64,000 nucleotides of DNA from JAEUIE01 sp047602475 (lineage in GTDB: Bacteria > Planctomycetota > Planctomycetia > Gemmatales > HRBIN36): contig JASGHE010000003.1 of assembly GCA_047602475.1 (NCBI GenBank), positions 248,001 to 312,000 on the forward strand, read 5' to 3'. Of the stretch, positions 17,620 through 26,483 are shown piece after piece. Under the pieces are notes generated by a model. That model was not told the DNA's origin. It ran no database searches and saw only the letters and a program-made list of their open reading frames with translations. Every line of letters starts with the position of its first letter. Position 1 is the stretch's first letter. The position numbers and the translations under genes are program-made.

Positions 17620-18162
17620 CTATAGAGGTATTTTAGCATTGCTGAGGTCAGTGATTGTTTTGACTTTTGAACTTATCAGCTCACGTAGTTGATCAGAAAC
17701 GGAGTTTGCATCGATCAGTATCGCGCCGTGCGTCTTGTCCAGCATCAGTATCTGAACTGACCAGATATGGGCGTCGTGAAATACTTCAAATATCGATTTC
17801 CACGGGTAGATGCTTGTGCACACACTCGACTCTACTTTGATGCCTTCGTCGGAAAAACTATAGTTTAGAGGTTCATACACTGGCTTAGTCCGTATTCGAT
17901 ACAGGAAAACGCAAGTAGAAATGATGCCTAGAATTGTGCCAAAGAACAGCAAAGATACCTTGGAGGCCAACTCTGGAGTGTACAGAGTCATTGCGTGAAT
18001 TCCAAATCCAAACCCAAGAACTAAGATCCAGAACAAAGGACGAGAATAAAGAGATTTGGTTTTCCGAGTCCCTGCCATCTTCTGAGAGAGACAACTTGAT
18101 CTCTGAAGTTGTTCAGGAGTGAACTCGAATGATGCTTGTATTAACATAGTTTGGTATTCCAT
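17620..18162 (-). CDS. YcxB-like membrane protein
   Basis: Protein of 180 residues with two adjacent membrane helices at about 44-66 and 70-90 (PLFWILVLGFGFGIHAM and VSLLFFGTILGIISTCVFL), a basic turn and a C-terminal beta-rich domain with SFSDEGIKVES, YPWKSIFEVF and HGAILIDANSVSD. This order matches the YcxB-like family of bacterial membrane proteins, whose role is unknown. Its ATG overlaps the stop of the DUF5131 gene (TGATG), so the two are translationally coupled. The sequence is more AT-rich than its neighbour. Confidence 0.6.
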   Translation of the reverse strand: MEYQTMLIQASFEFTPEQLQRSSCLSQKMAGTRKTKSLYSRPLFWILVLGFGFGIHAMTLYTPELASKVSLLFFGTILGIISTCVFLYRIRTKPVYEPLNYSFSDEGIKVESSVCTSIYPWKSIFEVFHDAHIWSVQILMLDKTHGAILIDANSVSDQLRELISSKVKTITDLSNAKIPL

Positions 18163-18947
18163 CACGCCGCCAACTCCTCAATCATCTCCAACCGCCACTT
18201 TTTCGGCTGAATCGGATTGGTCACGATGCGAGGGTAGTCATCGTAGGTTTTGCCTTCGAGAGTTCGGCCAGCTGCTTTCTTCCGAACGCCGCCCCATTGT
18301 TTGAAGAAGAAGGCGACGTTGGCTGCCTTACACTGATCCCGAATATCGAGCACCCAGTTCGGATCAAGCGGCCTGGCGCCGTGGCCAGACTCGCCGCCGA
18401 CGATGACCCAGTTGATGCCTTGCAGGTTCATTGGCCCCAGGTGTTCCAGCAGCGGTTCGACCGAGAGGAACTTCATGGCAGCCGGCGTGGAACGGAGATG
18501 ATCGATGCGGGGCAGGCCATATTTGCGATCTTCAACACTGACGCCCCACCAGATGTGCTCCAGCGATGCTGCGTGGTTCAACTTCGAGTTGAGCAGCGTG
18601 GCCAGCCGATCGGCCCGCTTGGTGAGCACCTGGTAGGTATGCCAATCAGCGACTTCCATCACCCGCACTACCTGGGCGATGTAGTCGTCAGGAATGTCGG
18701 GATGAAACAGATCGCTCATCGAATTGACAAAGATCTTCTTCGGCGACGACCACCGCAGCGGTTCGTGGAGCTTTTCGGGAATGAGCTTGAGATCAAAGCC
18801 CTGTTTATAGGGGTGCCCTGGCACGCCCCGAAACCGTTCGGCGAAGGTCTCGGCGTAGCAGTGCTTGCACCCCGGACTGATCTTGGTGCAACCCCGCACC
18901 GGGTTCCACGTGGCGTCGGTCCATTCGATGGAGGAAGTTTGGGACAT
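18162..18947 (-). CDS. DUF5131 (phage Gp37/Gp68-like) protein
   Basis: Protein of 261 residues. The N-terminus IEWTDATWNPVRGCTKISPGC with KHCYAE carries the conserved cysteine cluster of DUF5131, which resembles a radical-SAM iron-sulfur site; KIFVNSMSDLFHPDIP and WVIVGGESGHGARPL are further family signatures. The family occurs in phages and in bacterial chromosomes; its reaction is unknown. The start at 18947 is chosen because the conserved domain begins right after it; the longer frame reads through a palindromic repeat. No other phage gene is nearby. Confidence 0.85.
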   Translation of the reverse strand: MSQTSSIEWTDATWNPVRGCTKISPGCKHCYAETFAERFRGVPGHPYKQGFDLKLIPEKLHEPLRWSSPKKIFVNSMSDLFHPDIPDDYIAQVVRVMEVADWHTYQVLTKRADRLATLLNSKLNHAASLEHIWWGVSVEDRKYGLPRIDHLRSTPAAMKFLSVEPLLEHLGPMNLQGINWVIVGGESGHGARPLDPNWVLDIRDQCKAANVAFFFKQWGGVRKKAAGRTLEGKTYDDYPRIVTNPIQPKKWRLEMIEELAA

Positions 18948-18961
18948 GGCTCCACATCCAT

Positions 18962-19165
18962 TGATCCTGGAGGGATCACCTGTTGCAGCCCAGGATTTCA
19001 ATCCTGGGTCAGATGTCATCATACCATCTCTGGTCCTGGAGGGGCTACCTTGAACCAGCCTTGAACCAGCCGAATCAGGTAATCCCTTCAGGATCAGAGA
19101 TGCCAAATCATATCATCACCCAGGACTGAAGTCCTGGGCTGCAACAGGTAGTCCCTTTGGGACCA
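18962..19165. repeat. nested palindromic repeats
   Basis: An outer inverted repeat has its arms near 18962-19015 and 19116-19165 (ACCTGTTGCAGCCCAGGA and its complement). Each arm is itself a hairpin (CCCAGGATTTCAATCCTGGG on the left, CCCAGGACTGAAGTCCTGGG on the right). Inside lies a second inverted pair, CATCTCTGGTCCTGGAGGG and CCCTTCAGGATCAGAGATG. A short direct repeat, TTGAACCAGCC, is at the centre. Confidence 0.75.
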
Positions 19166-19198
19166 ATAACGGAAGGGATAAGGCCTGCATCAACGCAA

Positions 19199-19233
19199 GC
19201 AGGGGGCAGATGCGTACATCTGCCCCCTGCCAC
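19199..19233. repeat. single hairpin of the GTGGCAGGGG family
   Basis: GCAGGGGGCAGATG pairs with CATCTGCCCCCTGC around a CGTA loop and is followed by CAC. It equals one half of the double-hairpin elements at 33764-33860 and 37673-37781. It ends 22 bp downstream of the katG stop codon. Confidence 0.75.
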
Positions 19234-19254
19234 GGTGCTTCATTTTCAGTCGAC

Positions 19255-21642
19255 TTAGCGACTGGCAGTCTTCGTTTGATATGCAGGATCGAGATCAAAC
19301 CGATCCAGGTTCATGACTTTAGTCCAGGCGGCGACGAAGTCGTTGACGAACTTCTTCTGCGAATCGTCGCTGGCGTAGACTTCGGCGATGGCTCGCAGTT
19401 GCGAGTTGGAACCGAAGATGAGATCGACCCGGGTGCCTGTCCATTTCACTTCGCCGGTCTTGCGATCCTTGCCTTCGAAGAGGCCTTCGCCTTTGTCTGA
19501 CTTCTGCCAATCGGTGTTCATATCGAGCAGGTTGACGAAGAAGTCGTTGGTCAGGGCTTCAGGCCGCTTGGTGAAGACACCCAGGTTCGTGTGCCCGGTG
19601 TTGGTGTTCAGGGCACGCATCCCGCCGACGAGTACGGTCATTTCGGGCGCGGAGAGTCGGAGCTTCTGTGCTCGATCCACCAGCAGCTCTTCGGCAGTTC
19701 GTGCATGGCCGGGCCGCAGGTAGTTGCGGAAGCCATCAGCGGTGGGTTCCAGGACGGCGAACGATTCGACATCGGTCATGTCCTGCGTCGCATCGGTGCG
19801 TCCTGGCTTGAAGGGAACGGTCACTTCGTGGCCGGCCTTCTTGGCAGCGGCTTCGACGCCGACGCATCCGCCCAGAACGATCAGGTCAGCGAGCGAGACC
19901 TTCTTGCCTCCCTGGTCGAACTCCTGCTGAATCTTCTCCAGGGCAGCGATCACCTTGGCTACATCAGCAGGCTGGTTGGCTTCCCAATCCTTCTGAGGGG
20001 CCAGGCGAAGGCGACCGCCGTTCGCGCCGCCACGGTTATCGGTGCCACGGAAGGTGGAAGCAGAGGCCCAGGCGGTCGAAACCAGTTGAGAAGCAGGAAT
20101 ACCGGAAGCAAGAATCTTGCTCTTGAGAGTATCGACATCCTGATCATTGATGACCGGTTGATTGGAGACAGGAACAGGATCCTGCCAAAGCTGGGCAGGG
20201 GGAACCGTTGGCCCGAGTAGACGGGAAACCGGCCCCATGTCTCGGTGGGTCAATTTGTACCAGGCCTTGGCGAACGCTTCAGCGAACTGATCGGGATGTT
20301 CGTGGAAACGCTTGGAGATCTTCGCATAAGCCGGATCCATCTTCAGGGCCAGGTCGGTGGTGAACATGATGGGGGCGTGCGACTTATTCTTGTCATGAGC
20401 ATCCGGCACCAAGCCCTTGGCATTGTCTTCTTTGGGAGTCCACTGCTGGGCACCTGCGGGGCTCTTGGTCAGCACCCACTCGTAGCCGAAGAGGTTGTCG
20501 AAGTAGCCATTAGACCACTTGATGGGAGTGGTATTCCAAGCACCTTCCAGGCCGCTGGTGATGGTGTCGCCGGCGTTGCCTTTGCCGAACTTGTTCTTCC
20601 AGCCGAAGCCCTGCTCCTGGATGCCTGCAGCTTCGGGATCAGGCCCGACAAACTTACCAGGGTCGGCAGCGCCATGGGCCTTGCCGAATGTATGGCCGCC
20701 GGCGATCAGAGCGACGGTTTCTTCATCGTTCATTGCCATGCGGCCGAAGGTTTCACGAATATCCTTGGCAGCGGCGAGCGGATCGGGCTTGCCATTGGGG
20801 CCTTCCGGGTTGACGTAGATCAAACCCATCTGGACGGCGGCGAGAGGCTTTTCAAGTTGCCTGTTAGCGGTGAAGCGTTTGTCATCCAGCCACTTAGTTT
20901 CGGGACCCCAGTTGATGTCTTCCTGCGGTTCCCAGACATCTTCACGACCACCAGCGAAGCCGAAGGTCTTGAATCCCATCGATTCGAGAGCGACGTTGCC
21001 GGTGAGCACCATCAAGTCAGCCCAGGAGAGTTTATTGCCGTACTTCTGCTTGATGGGCCAGAGCAGGCGGCGGGCCTTATCGAGGTTGGCATTGTCGGGC
21101 CAACTGTTCAGCGGAGCGAAGCGCTGCGTGCCATAGCGGGCGCCACCACGACCATCAGCCACACGGTAGGTGCCGGCGCTGTGCCAGGCCATGCGGATGA
21201 AGAACGGGCCATAGTGGCCATAGTCGGCGGGCCACCATTCCTGGGAGGTGGTCATCAACTTGCGGAGATCATTCTTGACAGCTTCCAGGTCGAGTTTCTT
21301 GAACTCTTCAGCATAGTTGAAGCTCTGCCCCATGGGGTTGCCGGCTGGCGAGTTCTGATGAAGTACGTTGAGGTTCAACTGGTTCGGCCACCAGTCTCGA
21401 TTTGAGAAGGGGTCTCTGGTGGTGTTGCGGTCCTGTGGGCCATCGTAGGTTGTGGCAGGGGCAGCCTTGGGGCTGAGCATAACGCCGGTTACCGGGCAAC
21501 GGGCACCGGACGCCATGGCCTTATTGCCATCATGGGGGTTAACGGCGGGGGCATTCTGAGCGGCCAGCGGGGCGACGATGCATAGTGCAGCGATGCTTGT
21601 CGACAGGTGTGTCAATCGAAAGGTCTTCGTCCAACGGTTCAT
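19255..21642 (-). CDS. katG: exported catalase-peroxidase
   Basis: KatG breaks down hydrogen peroxide by catalase and peroxidase reactions with heme. The 795 residues include both duplicated peroxidase domains. The distal site FIRMAWHSAGTYRVADGRGG (Arg, Trp, His) is near residue 147, the proximal heme ligand is in IAGGHTFGKAHG near 315, and MGLIYVNPEGPNG carries the Tyr of the Trp-Tyr-Met crosslink. The first 29 residues form a signal peptide (STSIAALCIVAPLAAQNA), so the enzyme is exported, unlike most cytoplasmic KatG proteins and like KatP-type forms. GGAGGAG lies before the ATG. Divergent from oxyR, its expected regulator. Confidence 0.96.
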   Translation of the reverse strand: MNRWTKTFRLTHLSTSIAALCIVAPLAAQNAPAVNPHDGNKAMASGARCPVTGVMLSPKAAPATTYDGPQDRNTTRDPFSNRDWWPNQLNLNVLHQNSPAGNPMGQSFNYAEEFKKLDLEAVKNDLRKLMTTSQEWWPADYGHYGPFFIRMAWHSAGTYRVADGRGGARYGTQRFAPLNSWPDNANLDKARRLLWPIKQKYGNKLSWADLMVLTGNVALESMGFKTFGFAGGREDVWEPQEDINWGPETKWLDDKRFTANRQLEKPLAAVQMGLIYVNPEGPNGKPDPLAAAKDIRETFGRMAMNDEETVALIAGGHTFGKAHGAADPGKFVGPDPEAAGIQEQGFGWKNKFGKGNAGDTITSGLEGAWNTTPIKWSNGYFDNLFGYEWVLTKSPAGAQQWTPKEDNAKGLVPDAHDKNKSHAPIMFTTDLALKMDPAYAKISKRFHEHPDQFAEAFAKAWYKLTHRDMGPVSRLLGPTVPPAQLWQDPVPVSNQPVINDQDVDTLKSKILASGIPASQLVSTAWASASTFRGTDNRGGANGGRLRLAPQKDWEANQPADVAKVIAALEKIQQEFDQGGKKVSLADLIVLGGCVGVEAAAKKAGHEVTVPFKPGRTDATQDMTDVESFAVLEPTADGFRNYLRPGHARTAEELLVDRAQKLRLSAPEMTVLVGGMRALNTNTGHTNLGVFTKRPEALTNDFFVNLLDMNTDWQKSDKGEGLFEGKDRKTGEVKWTGTRVDLIFGSNSQLRAIAEVYASDDSQKKFVNDFVAAWTKVMNLDRFDLDPAYQTKTASR

Positions 21643-21762
21643 TACACGACTCCTCCCAGGTGAGAAACTGAGTTCACGCTTAGCTACGATAGGCGCATAG
21701 GGTCATAGGTCAAATACTTGTTATCAATGTGATCAATAGGATGAGGCTATGAGTGGTTTGTA

Positions 21763-21862
21763 GTCATCACGCTCCGCGTGATGACGTTGGTTGCAATTGC
21801 TTGCAACACAGATCTTCATCACCATTGCACGTCACCGCTGTCATCACGCGGAGCGTGATGAC
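21763..21862. repeat. paired short palindromes between katG and oxyR
   Basis: Two 23-bp palindromes, GTCATCACGC/GCGTGATGAC around a TCC or GGA centre, lie at 21763-21785 and 21840-21862 and are inverted with respect to each other. They belong to the family also seen at 12136, 47231 and 60537, so they are more likely repeats than OxyR sites, although their place in the divergent promoter region could matter. Confidence 0.75.
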
Positions 21863-21881
21863 TACTAACCTGAGAATCAAC

Positions 21882-22761
21882 ATGGAAATGCATCAGTTAC
21901 GTTACTTCACCAAAGTGGCTGACCTGGGCAATTTCACCCATGCAGCGAAGGCGTGTCATGTGTCGCAGCCTTCGCTGAGTTTGCAGATCGCCAAGCTCGA
22001 ACGGGAGTTGGGGCAGCCGTTGTTTGAACGGCAGTCTCGTGGGGCCAGGCTTACTGAAGCGGGCAAGCGGTTTAAGGAACGGGTCGATCAAATCCTGCGA
22101 CTGGTGGAGGATGCAGAGGCAAGTGCGCAGGATGATGCCGATGCCGGGCCGCTGGTGATTGCAGCGATTCCCACTATCGCCCCCTTTTTCTTGCCGAAGC
22201 TGCTGGCACAGTTTGCGAAGAAGCATCCCAAGGCGCAGATCGAGGTGATCGAAGAGACGACTGAGAACATACTGAAGATGTGTGCGGAAGGAGAAGCTGA
22301 TCTGGCGTTCCTGGCACTGCCCATTGAACAGAACCAGTTGGAAGTCTTGCCGCTCTTTGAAGAGGAGTTGTTGACGGTGCTTCCCAAGGGGCATGCTTTG
22401 GCCAGGAAGAAGAGGCTGAGATTGGAGGACTTAGAAGCGCAGCCGTTTGTGTTGTTGCATGAAGCGCATTGCCTGACGGATCAAACCCGTGGGTTCTGTA
22501 AACGGCATCTGATCTCGCCCATCACCACGGCTCGTACACATCAACTGACGACCGTACAGGAACTGGTCGGGCTGGGGCACGGGGTATCGCTGATCCCAGC
22601 GATGGCGGCGCAACTGAGATCACAGCCCCAAGCGGGTCTATCGACGGTTCCAGGGCTCCATCCCCACTCGCACCATTGCGGTGGGATGGAACCGGCTGAG
22701 GTATCAGTCGAAGTTGTTCAAGACGTTTGTGGCGTTTGTGCAGAAAACTATTGGTAGCTGA
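21882..22761 (+). CDS. oxyR: hydrogen-peroxide sensor OxyR, LysR family, with a 3' frameshift
   Basis: LysR-type activator of peroxide defence. The N-terminal helix-turn-helix reads MHQLRYFTKVADLGNFTHAA with CHVSQPSLSLQIAKLE. The redox pair is present: HCLTDQTRGFC has two Cys separated by eight residues, matching C199 and C208 of E. coli OxyR. As written the frame ends at 22757 in a tail unlike the family. One extra base near 22615-22618 (CTGAGATC) explains this: in the next frame the tail continues as VYRRFQGSIPTRTIAVGWNR and ends at 22761, giving about 292 residues, the normal length. The start at 21882 avoids residues encoded by the upstream palindrome. Divergence from katG supports the role. 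Confidence 0.88.
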
Positions 22762-23098
22762 ACTCGTGAGAGTTCAGTTTTACGCTCGTTCCCAAGCTCT
22801 GCTTGAGGGTGTCCTGGGATTCAAACGGCTATTTTCAAGGCCTTTTGGATATCTAGTCAGAGGAATCAATGTGTTTTGCTCTTCTCTCTGATCTACTTAT
22901 CTTAATCGGGCCTGGAATCATCAACCTAGTCTTTTGAATCCCAGGACAGCCTTAAGCTCTGCTTGGGAACGCACTGAAAGCGAGGCTCTGCCTCGCGTGA
23001 TGGACATGGAGCTGTCACTCTATCTCTGCTCGATTCATCGAGGCAGAGCCTCGGGGCAGTGCGTTCCCAAGCGGAGCTTGGGAACGAGCGTTATGCAA
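22762..23098. repeat. interlocked palindromic repeats
   Basis: The stretch holds no supported gene. CGTTCCCAAGCTCTGCTTGAG near 22788, CTTAAGCTCTGCTTGGGAACG near 22951 and CGTTCCCAAGCGGAGCTTGG near 23064 are related hairpin units; a further pair, GAGGCTCTGCCTCG and CGAGGCAGAGCCTCG (near 22982 and 23039), lies between them. The block is interrupted by the MITE-like element at 22811-22947. Confidence 0.7.
22811..22947. mobile_element. 137-bp MITE-like element with 15-bp perfect terminal inverted repeats
   Basis: Begins GTCCTGGGATTCAAA (22811-22825) and ends TTTGAATCCCAGGAC (22933-22947), a perfect 15-bp inverted pair around an AT-richer, non-coding centre. It interrupts a hairpin repeat. No target duplication is clear and no second copy was seen in the window. 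A non-autonomous transposable element is the best guess. Confidence 0.5.
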
Positions 23099-24641
23099 TT
23101 ATACCTTCAACAGCTTGCAGGCCTGCTCGTAGCCGGGTGCTTTCATGCCGTACTCGCTGGCGGTGACTCTGGCGAGGGAGAGGAGTTGGCGCCAGCGGAA
23201 GGCGGGGCGGGTGGAGTTGAACTCTTCGACGACGGTGCGGTAGTACTTCTCGGCATGTAACGCGCCATCTTCGCTGATGGCGTACTTGATCAGTGTTGTT
23301 AGGATGGGCTGAGCAGACTGGCCAAGTTCGCCCATGCGATAGACCAAGGCGCAGGCACGGGCCTGTTCGTTGGCACGAATCGCTTCATCGAGAGAAGCCA
23401 GCAGTTTCTCCGGAGCGATCTTGGCGATGGCTGCGGAGTGATCGTCGTGGGGATAGGGAGTCAGCTTGAGGAACTCAGCGCCACGCCAGCCACGATCATA
23501 GGCGACTTGATAGGCACCGAGGATGAGACAGGCAACGGCGTTGCGACTGTTGCTGGCCTTGGCGAGGTTCTTCCAGGCGTTGGCGGAATCGCTGGCATGG
23601 ACACCTATCGAATCGCCATGCACGCTGCCGCGGCTTGTTGGGTTGAATCTGGTTGCCGGAACGGCCGGGATCGCGGAGCACCAGTTGATTGGCAGCCAGG
23701 GCGATGGCTTCGCCGATGGCGTTGGGATGCATGCCTTCAGCCAATGCTAGTGCTGCAGCCTCGGCGGCCTGGGCCGGGGTCGAATCGAAGAAGGTCTGGC
23801 TGAGATGGCCCACCCAGGCATCATCAGCAAGGCGGGTGCCCAGCGGCTTGCCTTCGAGTTTGTGCTTGCTCATCAGCATCGGCAGGATCGATCGCACTTC
23901 GTTGAAGTGCTTTCGCTGTCCTTCGTGTTCGTTGTTGATGCAATAGTGAACCGATTGCCGCAGCAGCGTGTGGGCATGTTCTCTGCCGACGAGTTCGAGC
24001 ATATCCCAGGCTCGGCTGACCATGACGACTCGATGCACTTCGGTCGCATCATGGATTTCATGCAGGATGGCGTTGAGGGCATCGTCGGCGTTAGTAGCTA
24101 ACCCGGCGAAGATCTTTTCAGCCTTGGGGAGTTGGCGGTCTCGACAGGCCTGGCGGAGATCGTCTTTCGTGACGCCGGTCGCTTTGTCAGTTACTTCGTG
24201 CAGCACTTCATGAGCGTGGCCACCCTTTTCTTGCATGCGGTTGCAGTTGCGATAGAGCACTTTCATGATGGGCAGGGCCTTCTTCTCGGAGGGCAGTTCC
24301 TGAGCCATGCGGTAGGCGGGGGTCAGAGCCATCATGGTGTGGAAGCCAATGTAGTCTTCACCGCCAAAGGTACGGACGTTGGCGAGGGCAGCGGCGGAGA
24401 CGATCTGCTTGAGATCGGTGCCGGCGTTCAGCAACTCTACGACCTTGGGCAGGATTTGCTCAGCGGTGCTTTCCTGCATGGTCACGACGAGTGGTTCCAG
24501 GGAACCGAACTTGAGGGCAGGAGCAGTTTCCTCCGCCCAGGCGGTGCTGATACCCATGTCAGCAGCAAGGGCTGACCCCATGCTGGCCAGCAACATTCCA
24601 CGGCTGACATCAGCAAGAAAATGGCGACGAGTGGTAGACAT
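23099..24641 (-). CDS. Tat-exported planctomycete protein of unknown function, with an internal frameshift
   Basis: Two overlapping frames (23496-24641 and 23099-23623) form one protein of about 513 residues once a frameshift near 23628-23634 (CCGCGG on the coding strand) is repaired: the reading passes from QIQPNKP to GSVHGDSIGVHASDSANAWK. The N-terminus TTRRHFLADVSRGMLLASM is a twin-arginine signal. The rest is helical, with FGGEDYIGFHTMMALTPAYR and many Ala-rich helices, suggesting a repeat solenoid; no catalytic motif is recognised. Downstream of the stop lies the repeat-rich region that follows oxyR. Function unknown. Confidence 0.65.
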
Positions 24642-25439
24642 GGCTGACGGCCCTCAAGGTAGGAGAGAGGAGGGGGAGAGGCTTTTCATCATACCATGGG
24701 GGTGGGTGGGGCGATAGAGAAAAGGAGCCAGGAGTCAGAAGCCAGGAGCCAGAATTAAAGAGGGCATCGGCGCAGGGTCGTGTGTGCGCGGGATATAGTG
24801 TACATATTTATGCTATATTCTGAATCGTTAAGAGGATAGTTGCAATTGAGCCGTTTGAATGGCTTCAACTACCGCAGTGCCGTGTGCGCGCGGCGATCTG
24901 TTGCCAGAAATTGAGGCTCTGGCTGAGGGGCAACTTCAACAATTGAAGATGTGGAGATACCAAGTGGCATCATTGAACTACCGTAGTGGCGTGTGCCGCG
25001 TGATTTATCGGGCTCCTTCAACTTCAAGAATTGAAGATGAGGGGTTACAGATCTACTTGGGTTTCTGACAGGGGCAACTTCAAGAATTGAAGATGAGGAG
25101 TTAGCCTGCACTCTCTTTATTCTGGCTGCCGGCTTCTGACTCCTGGCTTCTCATTTTTGCGAGACGTTGTGAGACAGTGAATTCTTGAAGTTGACTACGT
25201 GGAGATACACCAGGCACACATCAAAGGAGGAGAAGATCGTTCATGCTCCCCTCTCCCCTGGAGGGAGAGGGGCCGGGGGTGAGGGGGTTCCTCAATCGAG
25301 TTTACCCCGGTTGAGAACCTCTCAAACTGCTTGACGTGAGATCATCAAAAACAAATCCAAAAGGGGTGAACTCGATCATTGACCCCCTCACCCCTAACCC
25401 CTCTCCCTCCGGGGGAGAGGGGAACCAGACAGCAGACGC
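24642..25439. other. 798-bp repeat-rich intergenic region
   Basis: No gene is supported. It holds a GAGCCAGGAGTCAGAAGCC repeat at 24724-24755, an AT-rich stretch at 24790-24835, three copies of CAACTTCAA(G/C)AATTGAAGATG near 24938, 25018 and 25077 with a reversed copy near 25181, two copies of ACTACCG(C/T)AGTG(C/G)CGTGTG near 24868 and 24978, and a long inverted pair at 25248-25288 and 25381-25422 based on CCCCTCTCCC. Confidence 0.6.
25248..25422. repeat. inverted CCCCTCTCCC/GGGGGTGAGG repeats
   Basis: Two approximately 40-bp arms, 25248-25288 and 25381-25422, in opposite orientation; each contains its own small hairpin (CTCCCCTGGAGGGAG on the left, CTCTCCCTCCGGGGGAGAG on the right). Single copies of the same repeat occur at 39384-39420, where it is part of a coding sequence, and at 59037-59075. 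Confidence 0.75.
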
Positions 25440-26483
25440 TTATCCGGTGAGGCGGCCCGTGTAGTTGAAATCCATGGCCAACGAGGTGACGAGGGCGACG
25501 AGGTCGAGGACTTTGGCTTGGCGATCCTTGGCCCGGTAGTGGAGATCGAGCGATTCGGCTCGGTCGGCGAGTTTATCGACGATGGCGGCGACTTCGTCGG
25601 CTTCCAGGGTCGTCCATCGGACGACACGTTCTGCCATCGTCAGCCGTTCGTCTTGAATCAGGCTGGCGGCGGGTTTTTTAAGCCGGGTGCGCAGTTGCGG
25701 GAAGACTTCACGCAGTTTGTCGTCGACGAAGCCTTGGGCTTCGGACCGGTAGCGCTCGGCTTGCTTTCCATAGTGCTCGGCCAGGGTCCAGGTCATGTTG
25801 GTGATGGGCTGAAGATCGGGGCCATCATCGCGGAGCGGTTTCACGCCCCGGATTTCCTTCATGAGGGAATCGAGGTACTCGAGTTTCTTGAGTGCCGGCC
25901 AGTAGCGGTACTTGCGCTTCCAGGCGGAGCGTGGAGTGAGCCAGACGGCGAAGGTCTCGGCGAAGTCTTCATCCGGGTGCTTCTGGGCGTAGGTGCGGCC
26001 CCACTTGTGGTGGGAGATGTGGCGGACGAACTGCCTGCTCATCGGGTTGGGCAGGTAGTGGTCTCGATAGGGTTTGAAGAACTTGCCGAACATCTCGGTC
26101 CAGCCGTCGTACTCCCACAGGCGGTAGGCGTAGTTGAGGGCGTGGCCTGCTTCGTGGCGGAGGAGCATCATGGTGAACTGCTCGTCTTCCACCTCGCCCG
26201 TTTGTTCTTCTTCCAGCCGGCTTAGTCGGCGGTCAGCCAGGTAGAAGGGGATGCCGATGATGGGTACTTCGTCGGGGCAGCCCCAGCCATCAGTCAGGTA
26301 ACAGCGGGGATTGAAGTCGAGTTTCTTGGAATCAAGCTCGTGGTAGAGGCGTTCGATGTAGCCTTCGACGTTGGAACTCTCAATGCTGACGCCCAGATCG
26401 CAGAGGCGCGTCTGGAGCAGTTCGTAGCGCACGGTCTCCCACCCGTTCACGACCGATAAGGCTCGCAGGGCGGCAGGACTCAT
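25440..26483 (-). CDS. putative zinc-binding metallopeptidase
   Basis: Protein of 347 residues. The zinc signature LLRHEAGHALNYAYRLWE (HExxH) lies near residue 108, and KHPDEDFAETFAVWLTP about 60 residues later offers the third metal ligand, the arrangement of the putative zinc-binding metallopeptidase family. The C-terminal 120 residues are helical and charged. No signal peptide is seen, so it is probably cytoplasmic; the substrate is unknown. The start ATG at 26483 has GGAAGG upstream. It is flanked by repeat-rich intergenic DNA on both sides. Confidence 0.75.
   Translation of the reverse strand: MSPAALRALSVVNGWETVRYELLQTRLCDLGVSIESSNVEGYIERLYHELDSKKLDFNPRCYLTDGWGCPDEVPIIGIPFYLADRRLSRLEEEQTGEVEDEQFTMMLLRHEAGHALNYAYRLWEYDGWTEMFGKFFKPYRDHYLPNPMSRQFVRHISHHKWGRTYAQKHPDEDFAETFAVWLTPRSAWKRKYRYWPALKKLEYLDSLMKEIRGVKPLRDDGPDLQPITNMTWTLAEHYGKQAERYRSEAQGFVDDKLREVFPQLRTRLKKPAASLIQDERLTMAERVVRWTTLEADEVAAIVDKLADRAESLDLHYRAKDRQAKVLDLVALVTSLAMDFNYTGRLTG

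Noticed and set aside
20245..21405. 386-codon open frame antisense to katG
   Set aside because: Shadow of katG; no recognisable protein features.
21753..21881. N-terminal extension of OxyR
   Set aside because: The 43 extra residues are encoded by palindromic repeats; the LysR domain begins at 21882.
24859..25068. Small open frame in the repeat-rich region
   Set aside because: It is made of the ACTACCGNAGTG and CTTCAAGAATTGAAG repeats and has no ribosome site.
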